Part shown: piece by piece, positions 45,083 to 55,067 of the stretch
Layout of the letters: the number at the start of each line of letters is the position of its first letter
Numbering within the stretch: position 1 is the stretch's first letter
Origin: Ruminococcus sp. Zagget11
GTDB taxonomy: Bacteria > Bacillota > Clostridia > Oscillospirales > Ruminococcaceae
Length of the DNA stretch: 64,000 bases
Direction: 5' to 3'
Assembly: GCA_001941135.1 (NCBI GenBank)
Contig: MSHL01000035.1
Span: 1-64,000, forward strand
Notes under the pieces: generated by a model
Told to the model about the DNA's origin: nothing
Database searches by the model: none
What the model saw: only the letters and a program-made list of their open reading frames with translations
Translations under genes and position numbers: made by a program

Positions 45083-45466
45083 ATGCCCAGCTTTAAAAAC
45101 AGACGACTTGCCGAGGATATTCGGCGTGAAATATCCGGACTTATAATTGAAAGGATTAAAGACCCAAGGGTAAAGAGCGGTTTGGTGTCCATTGTCCGTG
45201 TGGAGCTTTCGGGGGATAATTCCCATTGTAAGGTTTATGTTTCACACTTGGACGGTAAAGAGGCGGCGAAAAATGCCGTTGTCGGGCTTGAAAGCGCAGA
45301 GTGGATGCTCAAAAGGGAGATATCCAACAAGCTGCATTTAAAAAAGTGTCCGGAGCTTAAATTCATAGCAGATGATTCCATAGAATATTCCGCAGACATT
45401 ACAAGAATGCTTGCGGATATGGAAAGCGATACCGAAACAGCTGATACGGAGAATGATGAAAACTGA
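45083..45466 (+). CDS. rbfA: Ribosome-binding factor A
   Basis: A 127-residue type II KH protein for 16S 5'-end maturation: RRLAEDIRREISGLI, then IKDPRVKSGLVSIVRVELSG and LHLKKCPELKFIADDSIEYS are family hallmarks. A short acidic tail ends the protein. ATG follows CGGAGG, 13 bp after infB. Confidence 0.95.
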   Translation: MPSFKNRRLAEDIRREISGLIIERIKDPRVKSGLVSIVRVELSGDNSHCKVYVSHLDGKEAAKNAVVGLESAEWMLKREISNKLHLKKCPELKFIADDSIEYSADITRMLADMESDTETADTENDEN

Positions 45467-45485
45467 AAGGAGAGGTGCTGCCGAT

Positions 45486-46484
45486 ATGGATAAAAAATCC
45501 GCTAAATTTCCCGAAAGCATATCCTTTGAGGAAACCGCAGATTTTTTGCGGAAGAAGGATAATTATTATATCCTGTGCCATGTAAGTCCCGACGGTGATG
45601 CCGTGGGAAGTGGCTACGGACTTTGCAGACTGCTTAGAAATATGGGCAAAAAGGCTAATGTTCTTTGTTCCGATCCTATTCCGGAGAAATACGGTTATAT
45701 TACCGATTGGTATGAGCATGAGAAGTTCACTCCCAAAACAATAGTGACTGTAGATCTTGCGGACATCAATCTTTTCGGCAAGGAGCTGTCGGTGTATTCC
45801 GAATATGTAGAGCTGGCGATAGATCACCATATATCCAATACGGAATATGCCAAAAAAACTCTTGTAAATCCGAAAGCATCCTCCGCCTGTGAGGTCATCT
45901 ACGATATGGCATCATCCCAAGGCTTTCAGCTTGATGACGTATTTGCAGCCTGCATTTATACGGGAATAGCGACAGATACGGGCTGCTTCCGTTTTGAGAA
46001 CACAACAAAGAGAGCGCATATCATCACCGCGCAGCTTATGGAATATAATCTTCCTTACGGCACAATAAATCACGAGCTTTTTGAGATAAAGAGTGCCGCA
46101 AGAATTGCTGTGGAGCAGTATGCTTTCAGCAACATTAAAACCTATCTTGACGACAAATGCGCTATGATAATCGTAAGCCTTGATACCATAAAGAAAACCG
46201 GACTTGAACCGGAGGAATTTGAGGGACTTGCCGCAATACCTATGCAGCTAAAGGGCGTAAAGGTTGGCATTACCGTTAAGGAAAAGGAGCCGGGGAAATT
46301 CAAGGTTTCCATGCGTTCCTCCGCTGATTCCGATATAGATGTGTCCGCAATATGCGCAAAGCTTGGAGGCGGCGGACATATAAGGGCGGCAGGCTGTACT
46401 GTGGAGGGTAATCCCGAACAGGTTAAGCTTAAGCTGCTTTCCGCCGTTGCACCCGAAATGGGGTTTGACCTGTGGCTGTCGTAA
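45486..46484 (+). CDS. nrnA: NrnA, DHH/DHHA1 oligoribonuclease / pAp phosphatase
   Basis: The 332-residue DHH phosphoesterase degrades short RNA oligonucleotides and 3',5'-pAp. The DHH motif is in VELAIDHHISNTEYA; other metal residues are in HVSPDGDAVGSG and GIATDTGCFRFENTT; the DHHA1 domain ends with the substrate-binding GGGGHIRAAGCTV. ATG at 45486 follows AAAGGAGAGG. The longer frame into rbfA is rejected. Its 3' end overlaps truB by 13 bp. Confidence 0.94.
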   Translation: MDKKSAKFPESISFEETADFLRKKDNYYILCHVSPDGDAVGSGYGLCRLLRNMGKKANVLCSDPIPEKYGYITDWYEHEKFTPKTIVTVDLADINLFGKELSVYSEYVELAIDHHISNTEYAKKTLVNPKASSACEVIYDMASSQGFQLDDVFAACIYTGIATDTGCFRFENTTKRAHIITAQLMEYNLPYGTINHELFEIKSAARIAVEQYAFSNIKTYLDDKCAMIIVSLDTIKKTGLEPEEFEGLAAIPMQLKGVKVGITVKEKEPGKFKVSMRSSADSDIDVSAICAKLGGGGHIRAAGCTVEGNPEQVKLKLLSAVAPEMGFDLWLS

Positions 46485-47380
46485 CAGAGAAGCTCGGCGG
46501 AATAATCTGTGTAAATAAGCCCCAAGGCTTTACTTCCTTTGATGTTATCGCTAAAATGCGGGGAATATTAAAGATGCGCCGTTTGGGTCATGCAGGAACT
46601 CTTGACCCTATGGCGACGGGTGTGCTTCCCGTTTTTGTGGGGACAGCCACAAAGGCGTGCGATATTTTACCCGATCACGATAAGATATACAGAGCGGGCT
46701 TTTCATTGGGAATAACCACGGATACCCAAGATATAACGGGTACTGTCACCGCAAGAGCGGATTTTACACAGGTTGGTTTACAGCAGCTGGAAAATGCCGT
46801 AAAGGGATTTGTGGGAGAAATTATGCAAATTCCCCCTATGTATTCCGCCGTTTCCGTTGGGGGCAAAAGACTCTATGAGCTGGCGCGTGAGGGTAAGACT
46901 GTGGAGCGCGAGCCGCGTAAAATAACAATTTACAGTCTTTCCGTCACGGAATATGACGAGGAAAGCGGCAAAGGCTTCATGGAAACATCCTGTTCCAAGG
47001 GGACATATATCCGTACTCTTATTAATGATATAGGGGACAGCTTGGGCTGTGGGGGAATTATGACTTCACTGGTTCGCACGGCTGCTTGCGGATTTACCCT
47101 TGGCGACTGCATTACTCTTGAAGAGCTTCAATGCCTGGCGGATAAGGAGCGCGGCTTTTCCTCGGTAATAATCCCCACAGAAAAGCTGTTCACATATCTT
47201 CCCGAAATTCGTCTGTCGCCTGCACAGGAGAAAATGTACCGAAACGGTGTCAAGCTGCAAGCCGACAGGGTGCGTTTGTCTGATAAAGCTGCGGAAAGAT
47301 ACGCCGTTTACGGTAACAGCGGATTTATGGGTACTGCCGTTGTTAAAGATGGACTTGTGAGGGTGGAAAAGAACTTTTAA
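46472..47380 (+). CDS. truB: tRNA pseudouridine-55 synthase TruB
   Basis: A 302-residue pseudouridine synthase with catalytic Asp in LGHAGTLDPMATGVLPV, the N-terminal GIICVNKPQGFTSFDVI and the GTYIRTLINDIG motif. A PUA-like C-terminus is present. GTG 46472 lies inside the nrnA 3' end, indicating coupling. Confidence 0.95.
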   Translation: MAVVTEKLGGIICVNKPQGFTSFDVIAKMRGILKMRRLGHAGTLDPMATGVLPVFVGTATKACDILPDHDKIYRAGFSLGITTDTQDITGTVTARADFTQVGLQQLENAVKGFVGEIMQIPPMYSAVSVGGKRLYELAREGKTVEREPRKITIYSLSVTEYDEESGKGFMETSCSKGTYIRTLINDIGDSLGCGGIMTSLVRTAACGFTLGDCITLEELQCLADKERGFSSVIIPTEKLFTYLPEIRLSPAQEKMYRNGVKLQADRVRLSDKAAERYAVYGNSGFMGTAVVKDGLVRVEKNF

Positions 47381-47398
47381 TTTGCAGAGGTGAACTGC

Positions 47399-48316
47399 AT
47401 GAACATACTTAATCTCGGTGAAGCCGCCAAAGAACCTACGGCGGTTGCATTGGGAATATTTGACGGAATGCACAGGGGACATATGGAGGTAATTGGTCTT
47501 GTCAAAAGGCTTGCGGAGGAAAAAGGTCTTTCAGCGGCTGTGTTTACCTTTAAGACAGCTACAGTAACGTCAAAGGGTAATTCCTACAAGCCGATTTATA
47601 CCGATGATACCAAGACAAGGCTGCTTGAGGAGATGGGAATTGACTATCTTTTCATGGCGGATTTTTCTCAGCTTAGAGATTATTCCGGTGAAGACTTTGC
47701 GGATAAGGTGCTTTGTAATACTTTTAACTCAAGGCTTGCCGTGTGCGGCGGTGATTTCCGCATGGGAAAGAATACGTCCTGCAGTGTACGAGAGCTTTCG
47801 GAGCTGGCGGCTGAAAGAGGGATTGAGCTTCATATTGCCGATGATGTTGTGGATACGACATTTGGGCGAATTTCCTCTGCACAGATAAGGCAGTTTATAG
47901 CCGCCGGAAATATTTCCGATGCCAACCGTCTTTTGGGACGAGCCTATTCCGTCAGCGGTGAGGTTCTGCACGGCAATTGTCTTGGCAGGAAGATGGGATT
48001 TCCCACAATCAACCAGCGCATGGATGACGGGATAGCAATGCCAAAATTCGGAGTGTACGTTTCGGAAGCGGAGATTGGCGGGCAGGTTTATCGTGGGGTA
48101 ACGAATATAGGTGTTAAGCCTACGGTGGAAAGCCGCAATATTCCCCTTGCGGAAACGCATTTTCCCCTTTTTTGCGGGGATCTTTACGGGCAAAGCATTA
48201 CCGTGCGGCTATACGAATTTCTGCGCAGCGAACGAAAATTTGAAGATGCGGCAGCACTTGAAAGACAGATAGCAGCGGATAAATCAGCGGCTATGGAATA
48301 TATAATTACTCATTGA
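47399..48316 (+). CDS. ribF: Bifunctional riboflavin kinase / FAD synthetase
   Basis: A 305-residue enzyme making FMN and FAD. The N-terminal adenylyltransferase domain holds GIFDGMHRGHMEVI and SSAQIRQFIAAGNI; the C-terminal kinase domain holds NCLGRKMGFPTINQ and YRGVTNIGVKPTVE. ATG 47399 follows AGAGGTGA; GTG 47390 overlaps that site. It follows truB by 18 bp. No FMN riboswitch is present, as expected for an internal operon gene. Confidence 0.96.
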   Translation: MNILNLGEAAKEPTAVALGIFDGMHRGHMEVIGLVKRLAEEKGLSAAVFTFKTATVTSKGNSYKPIYTDDTKTRLLEEMGIDYLFMADFSQLRDYSGEDFADKVLCNTFNSRLAVCGGDFRMGKNTSCSVRELSELAAERGIELHIADDVVDTTFGRISSAQIRQFIAAGNISDANRLLGRAYSVSGEVLHGNCLGRKMGFPTINQRMDDGIAMPKFGVYVSEAEIGGQVYRGVTNIGVKPTVESRNIPLAETHFPLFCGDLYGQSITVRLYEFLRSERKFEDAAALERQIAADKSAAMEYIITH

Positions 48317-48330
48317 AAGGAAGTAATTTG

Positions 48331-49797
48331 ATGGATACATCAAAGAGAGTAAGGACAAGGTTTGCGCCCAGTCCCACAGGCTTTATGCACATAGGGAATC
48401 TGCGTACCGCCTTGTTTGCGTATATTATTGCAAAAAAATATGACGGCGACTTTATACTGCGTATAGAGGATACCGACAGGGAAAGATATGTTGACGGCGC
48501 AGTGGATAAGATTTACGAAACCTTGAGGGCTTGCGGTCTGAAGTGGGACGAGGGTCCCGATATAGGCGGCCCCGTGGGTCCGTATATCCAGTCGGAGAGA
48601 ATGGGTACTTATAAGCAATATGCCGAGCAGCTTATTGAGTCGGGTCATGCGTACCGCTGCTTCTGTACCAAGGAAAGGCTTGACGAGCTTCACAGACAGC
48701 AGCAGGAGCAAAAGGTATCCAATATGGTTTATGACCGTCACTGCCTCGGTCTTTCCGAGGAAGAGCAGCAGCGCCTTTTGGACGAAGGAGTGCCTTATGT
48801 TATCAGGCAGAAAATGCCCACGGAGGGTACTACCACATTCAAGGATATACTTTACGGAGATATAACCGTTGAGAACGCCCTTTTGGAGGATCAGATTCTC
48901 ATAAAGGCAGACGGTATGCCAACATATAATTTTGCCAATGTTATTGACGATCATCTTATGGGTATTACCCATGTGGTTAGGGGAAACGAATACCTGTCCT
49001 CAGCACCCAAGTATAATCTTCTTTATCAGGCATTCGGTTGGGACGTGCCGGAATACATCCATGTGGAGCATATAATGAGGGATGCCCAGCACAAGCTGTC
49101 GAAGCGTGACGGTGACGCATATTTTGGAGATTTTACCGACAAGGGCTTTTATATTCCCGCAATTATAAACTATATCGCACTTCTTGGGTGGGCGCCAAAG
49201 GGAGAAAACGAAATTTTTTCTCTTGAGGAGCTTGTCCGTGAATTTGACATAAGCGGGCTTTCAAAAGCACCTGCAATATTCGATATTGCGAAAATGACTG
49301 CCATAAATGCGGAGCATTTGCAGAAAAGACTTACCCATGATGAATTTAAGAAGCTTGCACTCCCATATATCCGTCAAAGCTGTAAGCGTGAGGATATAGA
49401 TATAGATGTTCTGGTTGATGCCGTTCAGCCGCGTACAAAGCTGTTTACCGATATTCCCGAAATGGTTGATTTTATCGATAAAATGCCTGAATACAGCACG
49501 GAGCTTTATACCAGCAAGAAGATGAAAACCAATCCTCAAACCGCGCTTGAAGCATTGAAGCTTATCCTGCCCGTACTTGAAGCCGTGGACGAGTGGAATA
49601 CGGAAAAGATACACGAGGCAGTTTTTGCGGAGATAGAGCGGGTCGGCGTTAAAAACGGATGGATGCTTTATCCCCTCAGGATTGCACTGTCCGGTAAGGC
49701 ACTTACACCGGGAGGCGGCATTGAGCTTGCGGATATTCTCGGAAAAGAGGAAACTCTTTCCCGTATAAACGATGCTATAAATAAGCTGTCGGAGTAG
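48331..49797 (+). CDS. gltX: Glutamyl-tRNA synthetase
   Basis: Class I synthetase of 488 residues. HIGH motif is MHIGNLRTALFAY after RFAPSPTG; KMSKS is KLSKRDGDAYF. The anticodon-binding helical domain fills residues 330-488. ATG 48331 follows AAAGGAAG, 14 bp after ribF. Bacteria of this group usually form Gln-tRNA by amidotransferase from this (non-discriminating) enzyme; whether it is so here cannot be seen. It ends the translation operon; only a weak CTGC/GCAG hairpin follows. Confidence 0.96.
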   Translation: MDTSKRVRTRFAPSPTGFMHIGNLRTALFAYIIAKKYDGDFILRIEDTDRERYVDGAVDKIYETLRACGLKWDEGPDIGGPVGPYIQSERMGTYKQYAEQLIESGHAYRCFCTKERLDELHRQQQEQKVSNMVYDRHCLGLSEEEQQRLLDEGVPYVIRQKMPTEGTTTFKDILYGDITVENALLEDQILIKADGMPTYNFANVIDDHLMGITHVVRGNEYLSSAPKYNLLYQAFGWDVPEYIHVEHIMRDAQHKLSKRDGDAYFGDFTDKGFYIPAIINYIALLGWAPKGENEIFSLEELVREFDISGLSKAPAIFDIAKMTAINAEHLQKRLTHDEFKKLALPYIRQSCKREDIDIDVLVDAVQPRTKLFTDIPEMVDFIDKMPEYSTELYTSKKMKTNPQTALEALKLILPVLEAVDEWNTEKIHEAVFAEIERVGVKNGWMLYPLRIALSGKALTPGGGIELADILGKEETLSRINDAINKLSE

Positions 49798-49954
49798 TCT
49801 GCTTTTTCTGCATATTCGCAGATTTGTCACGAAGCTATCACAGTAATTTGTTATAATAAGCGCAGTATTGATTTTAATCGGAGTGATACAAAATAAATGC
49901 TTTTTGTATCATCTGATGAAAATTTGTATAAATTCTACAAGGGAGAAATATCAC

Positions 49955-51028
49955 ATGATTGAGGTTAAAAACCTTACCAAGCAGTATGGTCAGAAAAAAG
50001 CGGTGGATAATATATCCTTTACCGTAAACGATGGGGAAATCCTCGGCTTTTTGGGACCTAACGGCGCAGGTAAATCAACTACGATGAACATTCTCACGGG
50101 GTACATCTCCGCAACTGACGGACAGTGTCTTATTAACGGAATCGATATTCTTGACGACCCCACCACGGCGAAAAAGGAGATAGGCTATCTTCCCGAACAG
50201 CCGCCTCTTTATCTCGATATGACAGTTAAGGAATATCTTAGCTTTATTTACAGTCTGAAAAAGTGCAAGCTGCCCAAAGAGGCACATCTCGAGGAGGTGT
50301 GCAAGCTTGTAAAAATCACCGAGGTGTATAACAGGGTAATAAAGCACCTTTCAAAGGGCTATAAGCAGAGAGTCGGAGTTGCCCAAGCACTTATAGGCAA
50401 TCCCAAGATACTTATTCTGGACGAGCCTACGGTAGGTCTTGATCCCAAGCAGATACTTGATATAAGAAACCTTATAAAAAGGCTGGGCAAGAAGCATACC
50501 GTAATACTTTCCTCCCATATCCTTTCGGAAATTCAGGCAACCTGCGACAGAATTGTTATTATCAACAACGGTGTTATCGTTGCCGATGATACCACGGAAA
50601 ATCTTACTCATAACCTTGACGGCAATTTAAGCTTTACCGCAAGAATTGACGGTCCTCGTGACGAGGTGCTTAAAACCGTATCTACAATAAACGGTGTTGA
50701 CAGCGTAAAAGCTGATGATGAAAAAGAGCCGGGTGTCTATGAGTATGAAATCAAGGTCAAGGAAAGTGCCGACATACGGCGTGAGCTTTTTAAGAGAATT
50801 GCAAGCCGCAGCTGGTATCTTCTCAATCTTAAGTCCAACGAGTTGACACTTGAGGACATATTCCTCAAGATTACTATGGGTATGGACGTAACTATTAAAT
50901 CAAAGAAAAATAAGGTAAGCGCTGCCAATTCCGCCGAGCTGCATGAATCGGTTGATAAGGCGGTTGCGGCGGCAAGCGTACTCGGTGCTGCCGTACAGGC
51001 TGATGAACAAAAGGGAGGCGAGGAGTAA
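49955..51028 (+). CDS. ABC transporter ATP-binding protein (GldA-like)
   Basis: The 357-residue ATPase has Walker A GPNGAGKST (near residue 36), Q-loop YLPEQPPLY, signature LSKGYKQRVGVAQAL, Walker B ILILDEPTVGLDP and H-loop ILSSHILSEI. After the ATPase domain (about 230) there is a GldA-type extension and a 50-residue charged tail with Ala-rich helix. ATG 49955 follows GGGAGAAA; an upstream in-frame start from 49868 lacks a ribosome binding site. A TATAAT at 49852-49857 is a likely -10. First gene of a four-gene ABC system. Confidence 0.93.
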   Translation: MIEVKNLTKQYGQKKAVDNISFTVNDGEILGFLGPNGAGKSTTMNILTGYISATDGQCLINGIDILDDPTTAKKEIGYLPEQPPLYLDMTVKEYLSFIYSLKKCKLPKEAHLEEVCKLVKITEVYNRVIKHLSKGYKQRVGVAQALIGNPKILILDEPTVGLDPKQILDIRNLIKRLGKKHTVILSSHILSEIQATCDRIVIINNGVIVADDTTENLTHNLDGNLSFTARIDGPRDEVLKTVSTINGVDSVKADDEKEPGVYEYEIKVKESADIRRELFKRIASRSWYLLNLKSNELTLEDIFLKITMGMDVTIKSKKNKVSAANSAELHESVDKAVAAASVLGAAVQADEQKGGEE

Positions 51029-51732
51029 TGGGTGCAATATACAGGCGTGAGCTTAAGGCGTACTTTACTTCGCCTATTGCTTATATCTATTTGGCTGTTT
51101 TCTATCTTATAACAGGCTATTATTTCTGTATGGCAAATATTTACTATGCCACAACGGATATGTCCACCACCTTCGCGGGCATCTTCACCATAATGATGAT
51201 TCTTCTCCCGCTCCTGACAATGAGGCTTTTTGCGGATGAAAAGAAGCAAAAGACCGAACAGTGCCTGCTTACCGCTCCGGTCAATCTCTTTGAAATAGTA
51301 ATGGGCAAGTTCCTTGCCTGCTCCACAATTTTCCTTATCGGAATGGCAATTTATATACCCTGCGTAATAGTTTTGGTTGTACTTGCGGGAAATATCTCAT
51401 GGGCGCCGATTATAGGAAATATGATAGGACTTTTACTGCTGGGAATGTCGTTTATTTCAATTGGTATATTTTTCTCGTCACTTACCGAAAACCAGATTGT
51501 GGCGGCAATTATATCATTTTTGGTAATAATATTCCTCTACATGATAGATGTTTTTGCATTGTTGTTCAGCGGTGCTATCAGTACCGTTATGGCATCACTG
51601 GGATTTTATTCCCGTTACATTGAATTTACTCAGGGAATACTCAGCATCAACAGCATTGTATTTTTTATCAGTGTAATATTCGTGTTTAATTTCCTCACAG
51701 TCAGAATGCTTGAAAAGCGCCGTTGGAGTTAA
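51028..51732 (+). CDS. ABC-2 type permease (GldF-like)
   Basis: A 234-residue protein with six hydrophobic helices; it begins MGAIYRRELKAYFTSPIAYIYL, typical of ABC-2 permeases that pair with GldA-type ATPases. The start codon overlaps the ATPase stop (TAATG). It forms the membrane channel for whatever the complex moves or tensions; in Bacteroidetes GldAF belongs to gliding motility, but Clostridial homologues have no established substrate. Confidence 0.9.
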   Translation: MGAIYRRELKAYFTSPIAYIYLAVFYLITGYYFCMANIYYATTDMSTTFAGIFTIMMILLPLLTMRLFADEKKQKTEQCLLTAPVNLFEIVMGKFLACSTIFLIGMAIYIPCVIVLVVLAGNISWAPIIGNMIGLLLLGMSFISIGIFFSSLTENQIVAAIISFLVIIFLYMIDVFALLFSGAISTVMASLGFYSRYIEFTQGILSINSIVFFISVIFVFNFLTVRMLEKRRWS

Positions 51733-51749
51733 GGCGGATAAACGCCTTA
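51730..51749 (+). repeat. Intercistronic hairpin after the ABC permease
   Basis: TAAGGCG (51730-51736) pairs with CGCCTTA (51743-51749) around GATAAA, beginning at the stop codon. No U-run follows. It may set relative mRNA stability of the genes on either side. Confidence 0.5.
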
Positions 51750-51782
51750 TAAGACGAACTATCTGAGAAAGGAATTGTGATT

Positions 51783-53384
51783 ATGTCCAAGAAAAAGAAT
51801 AAAATAAACAATGAGGAACAGGCAGTGCCTTCGATAGAAGCGGAAAAGGAAGCTGAATCCTTTGCCGAGGCGGAAATTTCAAAGGAAATGTCCGAATCCG
51901 ATGAGGAAAAGGCTAAAAAGAAGGCTATCAGGCGCAGAAAGCTTAAATACGGCTCTGTGGCTACCGCAATAACCGTCATTTGCATTGCTATGGTAGTCCT
52001 TGTAAATGTTATACTTAATTTGGCGTCAAACAGCGTCAATATGAACATAGATCTTACCGACGACAGCATTTTTGAGATTTCCCAAGAAACCAAGGATTAT
52101 CTTAATACTATTGACGAGCACGTTGACATTGTGTGTATGTCGGACGAGCTGACATTCCAGACCTCAACCTATATTTACCTAAAACAGGCATATGAGGTTC
52201 TCAAAAAGTATGAGATTTACTCCGATAATGTTGAGGTTACCTATGTAGATGTGGTTGAAAACCCAACCTACATTGATAGATACAGCCAAAGCTACAGCGG
52301 CGAAATTGATGAATACAATATCGTCATTGAGAGCGATAAGAGAATAAAGGTTATAAGCATTGTGGATCTTTATGACGTTGAGATGAATTCCTACTATCAG
52401 CAGGAGATTGTTGCTTCCAATGCCGAGCAGGTTCTTACATCGGCGATTATGTATGTAACCGATCCGTCACCGATACAGGCTGTTGTATTCAGCAGTGAAT
52501 CGGCAGGTATGTCCTACGACAATGTGATTGAAATGCTGGAGAGCAACGGCTATGAGGTAACGGAAATTGATCCCCTCAAGGAGGATATTCCCGAGGATAC
52601 CGACCTTGTGGTTATAAACGCACCGCTCAACGATTACAACGAATCCATAATCGATAAGCTGTATAGCTTCCTCGACAACTCAGGCGCGCTTGGAAAGAAT
52701 CTTATCTATATTGCCGACAATGCTCAGAACGACACGACTAATATCAACACATTCCTTGAGGAATGGGGAATAAGCGTTGGTTCGGGCGTAGTGGGCGATT
52801 CCGATACAGCCAATATACTGGGAAGCAATGTTTACCAGATAGGATGCTATATTGAAGATAACGATTACAGTACGAACGTTTCCAATACATCACTGCCGGT
52901 ATATGTGTATTATTCAAGACCTATCTCTATTTTGTTTGATACACAGGATTACCGCAGCACAGTAAATCTGCTTTCCACAGACGAAACAGGATTTATAATG
53001 ACCGATGAAATCGCCGAGGCACAGGATGAATCCCTGCTCACATACGGCGAGCAGAGTGTTATGGCACTGGGAAGAAAATATATGTTTGACAGTGACAATA
53101 ATATGGTTTACAGCAATGTTCTTGTAGTAGGATCTGCTGAAAATCTCCACTCCACATTCACAGGCTCAACCTACTACAATAACGGTGAATATTTCCTTTC
53201 AGTTTTGAATACCATGACAGGTAAAAACACCGGTATAAGCATTGTATCGAAGGATTTGACCTCCGACAGCTTTGATGTAACCCTCCAAGATTATAATATA
53301 TGCACTGCCGTATTTATAGTTGCAATACCGCTTGCAGTTCTAATCGTGGGAATTGTTGTATATGTTAAGAGGAGAACGAAGTAA
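51783..53384 (+). CDS. GldG-family ABC auxiliary protein
   Basis: The 533-residue protein has a charged, probably disordered cytoplasmic N-terminus (residues 1-55), a membrane helix (about 60-80), a large extracytoplasmic GldG-type domain, and a C-terminal membrane helix (about 508-528) followed by RRTK. Segments NMNIDLTDDSIFEISQETKDYL and the GldG core DVVENPTYIDRYSQ support the call. ATG 51783 follows AAAGGA. The topology suggests it links the ABC transporter to the cell surface. Confidence 0.85.
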   Translation: MSKKKNKINNEEQAVPSIEAEKEAESFAEAEISKEMSESDEEKAKKKAIRRRKLKYGSVATAITVICIAMVVLVNVILNLASNSVNMNIDLTDDSIFEISQETKDYLNTIDEHVDIVCMSDELTFQTSTYIYLKQAYEVLKKYEIYSDNVEVTYVDVVENPTYIDRYSQSYSGEIDEYNIVIESDKRIKVISIVDLYDVEMNSYYQQEIVASNAEQVLTSAIMYVTDPSPIQAVVFSSESAGMSYDNVIEMLESNGYEVTEIDPLKEDIPEDTDLVVINAPLNDYNESIIDKLYSFLDNSGALGKNLIYIADNAQNDTTNINTFLEEWGISVGSGVVGDSDTANILGSNVYQIGCYIEDNDYSTNVSNTSLPVYVYYSRPISILFDTQDYRSTVNLLSTDETGFIMTDEIAEAQDESLLTYGEQSVMALGRKYMFDSDNNMVYSNVLVVGSAENLHSTFTGSTYYNNGEYFLSVLNTMTGKNTGISIVSKDLTSDSFDVTLQDYNICTAVFIVAIPLAVLIVGIVVYVKRRTK

Positions 53385-54823
53385 TGAAAAAAAAGCTGCT
53401 GTTTATTATAGTGGGAGCGGTTGTACTGCTCCTGCTTGCAGGCGGCATTGTTGCTTTGACCCTGCTTAATAATGCCGATGATGAAACCGAATCCGAGGAA
53501 ACCACCGTTTCCGAGGAAGAGGAGGAGTCAAGACTGCTTTATGACAAGGATCCCGACTCTATAGTGAAAATCCATGTGGAAAATTCCACCGGCGAATATG
53601 ACATTGAACGTTATCCTGATGGCGAAAGCTGGGGAATAATGGAGTTTGACGGTCATCAGCTCTATGATTCGGGAATAACAGGTGCGCTTAACGTTGTGTC
53701 AAGTCTGACGGCACAGCGAGTTGTCACGGAGGATTGCGACGATCTTTCGATTTATGGTCTTGACGAGCCTTCGCTGAAATTCACCGTTGAATTTGACAGC
53801 GGAGAATATACGGTTCTCATAGGAAATGAAGTGCCCACGGAGAGCAATTCCTATATGCGCTTTGAGGGTGAAAACACCGTCTATACCGTAAAAACATCCA
53901 CCTTCTCCACGCTGCAGCAGAGTAAATATTACTTTGTTGAGAAAACCGTGTATACGGCAAAGGAAGCGGAAAGTGAGGACGATGATACCGACTACACGAG
54001 GGTGGACAAAATCTCTATTTCCCGACAGGATATTGACTATGATATTGTTATTGAGTATGATATTCGCCAGGACGACGAGGATGCCGTTACGGGTAACTCA
54101 TCATCTCACGTTTTAACCGAGCCTGTGGAGCTTGATCTGAACCCCGATACCTCCGATGCGGTGGTAAACGGTGTGTTCGGTCTTACCGCAAGCGGAATAG
54201 CGGCAATGTCACCCACAGATGCCGAGCTTGAAGCATATGGCCTTGCAGATCCCTTTGCCGTTGTTGATTTCGATATTGTGGGCGGTGACTTCAGCCTGAC
54301 AATCGGCAGCGAAACAAGCGGATATTACTACGCTATGGCGGAGGGCTTTGATATTGTATTTATCTTTGCCGCAGACGATCTGCCATGGGCAACCGTTATG
54401 CCGATGGATATAACAATGACACTTATCACATCTACCTACATTTACAACGTGGAGGAGCTTACCATAGCCACAGCGGATAGTGAAAATGTGTTCAAGCTTA
54501 GCGGCGGTGCCGATGACTTTGCCGTTAAGTGCAATGGCGAAACCATTTCCGCAGAGCTTTTCAAGAGCTTTTACCAGTTCCTGCTCCGTGCGCCTGCCGA
54601 GGAGATATATCTCACGGATACGGACGAGGAGGTAACGCTTACCGTAACTATTGACAGTACCGACGGCACGGATGTCCTTGAATTTATACCGTCCTCAGAC
54701 AGAATGACCATTATAAAGCTTAACGGCAGAACCTCCTTTAAATGCCGCACAGCGTATGTGGACAGACTTGCGGAAAATCTGGAGCATTTGCTTGCGGGAG
54801 AAGATATGGTAACGGTTTGGTAA
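53384..54823 (+). CDS. DUF4340-domain membrane-anchored protein
   Basis: The 479-residue protein has an N-terminal membrane helix (residues 5-28), an acidic linker (Glu-rich, about 33-50) and two repeated beta-rich halves typical of DUF4340 (LYDSGITGALNVVSSLTAQRV and the later AVVNGVFGLTASGIAAMSP region; also YGLDEPSLKFTVEFDSG and YGLADPFAVVDFDIVGG). It starts in the TAATG overlap with the GldG gene. DUF4340 proteins commonly accompany GldG-type ABC systems; the function is unknown. Confidence 0.85.
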   Translation: MKKKLLFIIVGAVVLLLLAGGIVALTLLNNADDETESEETTVSEEEEESRLLYDKDPDSIVKIHVENSTGEYDIERYPDGESWGIMEFDGHQLYDSGITGALNVVSSLTAQRVVTEDCDDLSIYGLDEPSLKFTVEFDSGEYTVLIGNEVPTESNSYMRFEGENTVYTVKTSTFSTLQQSKYYFVEKTVYTAKEAESEDDDTDYTRVDKISISRQDIDYDIVIEYDIRQDDEDAVTGNSSSHVLTEPVELDLNPDTSDAVVNGVFGLTASGIAAMSPTDAELEAYGLADPFAVVDFDIVGGDFSLTIGSETSGYYYAMAEGFDIVFIFAADDLPWATVMPMDITMTLITSTYIYNVEELTIATADSENVFKLSGGADDFAVKCNGETISAELFKSFYQFLLRAPAEEIYLTDTDEEVTLTVTIDSTDGTDVLEFIPSSDRMTIIKLNGRTSFKCRTAYVDRLAENLEHLLAGEDMVTVW

Positions 54824-54861
54824 ATCGACGTTTTTTTCGCAGCGTTTGTGATAGTATAAAA

Positions 54862-54893
54862 GCTGTGCCGACAATGAATAATGTCGGCATAGC
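54862..54893 (+). repeat. 12-bp hairpin after the DUF4340 gene
   Basis: GCTGTGCCGACA (54862-54873) pairs with TGTCGGCATAGC (54882-54893), one G-U pair, 8-nt loop. It is well placed to end the ABC transcript but no U-run follows, so it may be an mRNA 3'-end stabiliser. Confidence 0.6.
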
Positions 54894-54986
54894 ATATAGC
54901 GTACATCAGCGCTTAAATTCGGTCATATGTTTTAATCCCTTGCAGGTGAGCATAGAGAACTTTATGAAAAAAATTTGTATTTTTAC

Positions 54987-55015
54987 TTGCAAAATTGATA
55001 CAGATATGTTATATT
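54987..55015 (+). promoter_or_regulatory. Promoter of the 97-residue unknown gene
   Basis: TTGCAA (54987-54992) and TATATT (55010-55015) are separated by 17 bp, about 50 bp before the start. Confidence 0.78.
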
Positions 55016-55067
55016 GTATTTAGTGATTGGAATTTTAGCGCAATATTACGATTAAGGAGGAATTATT

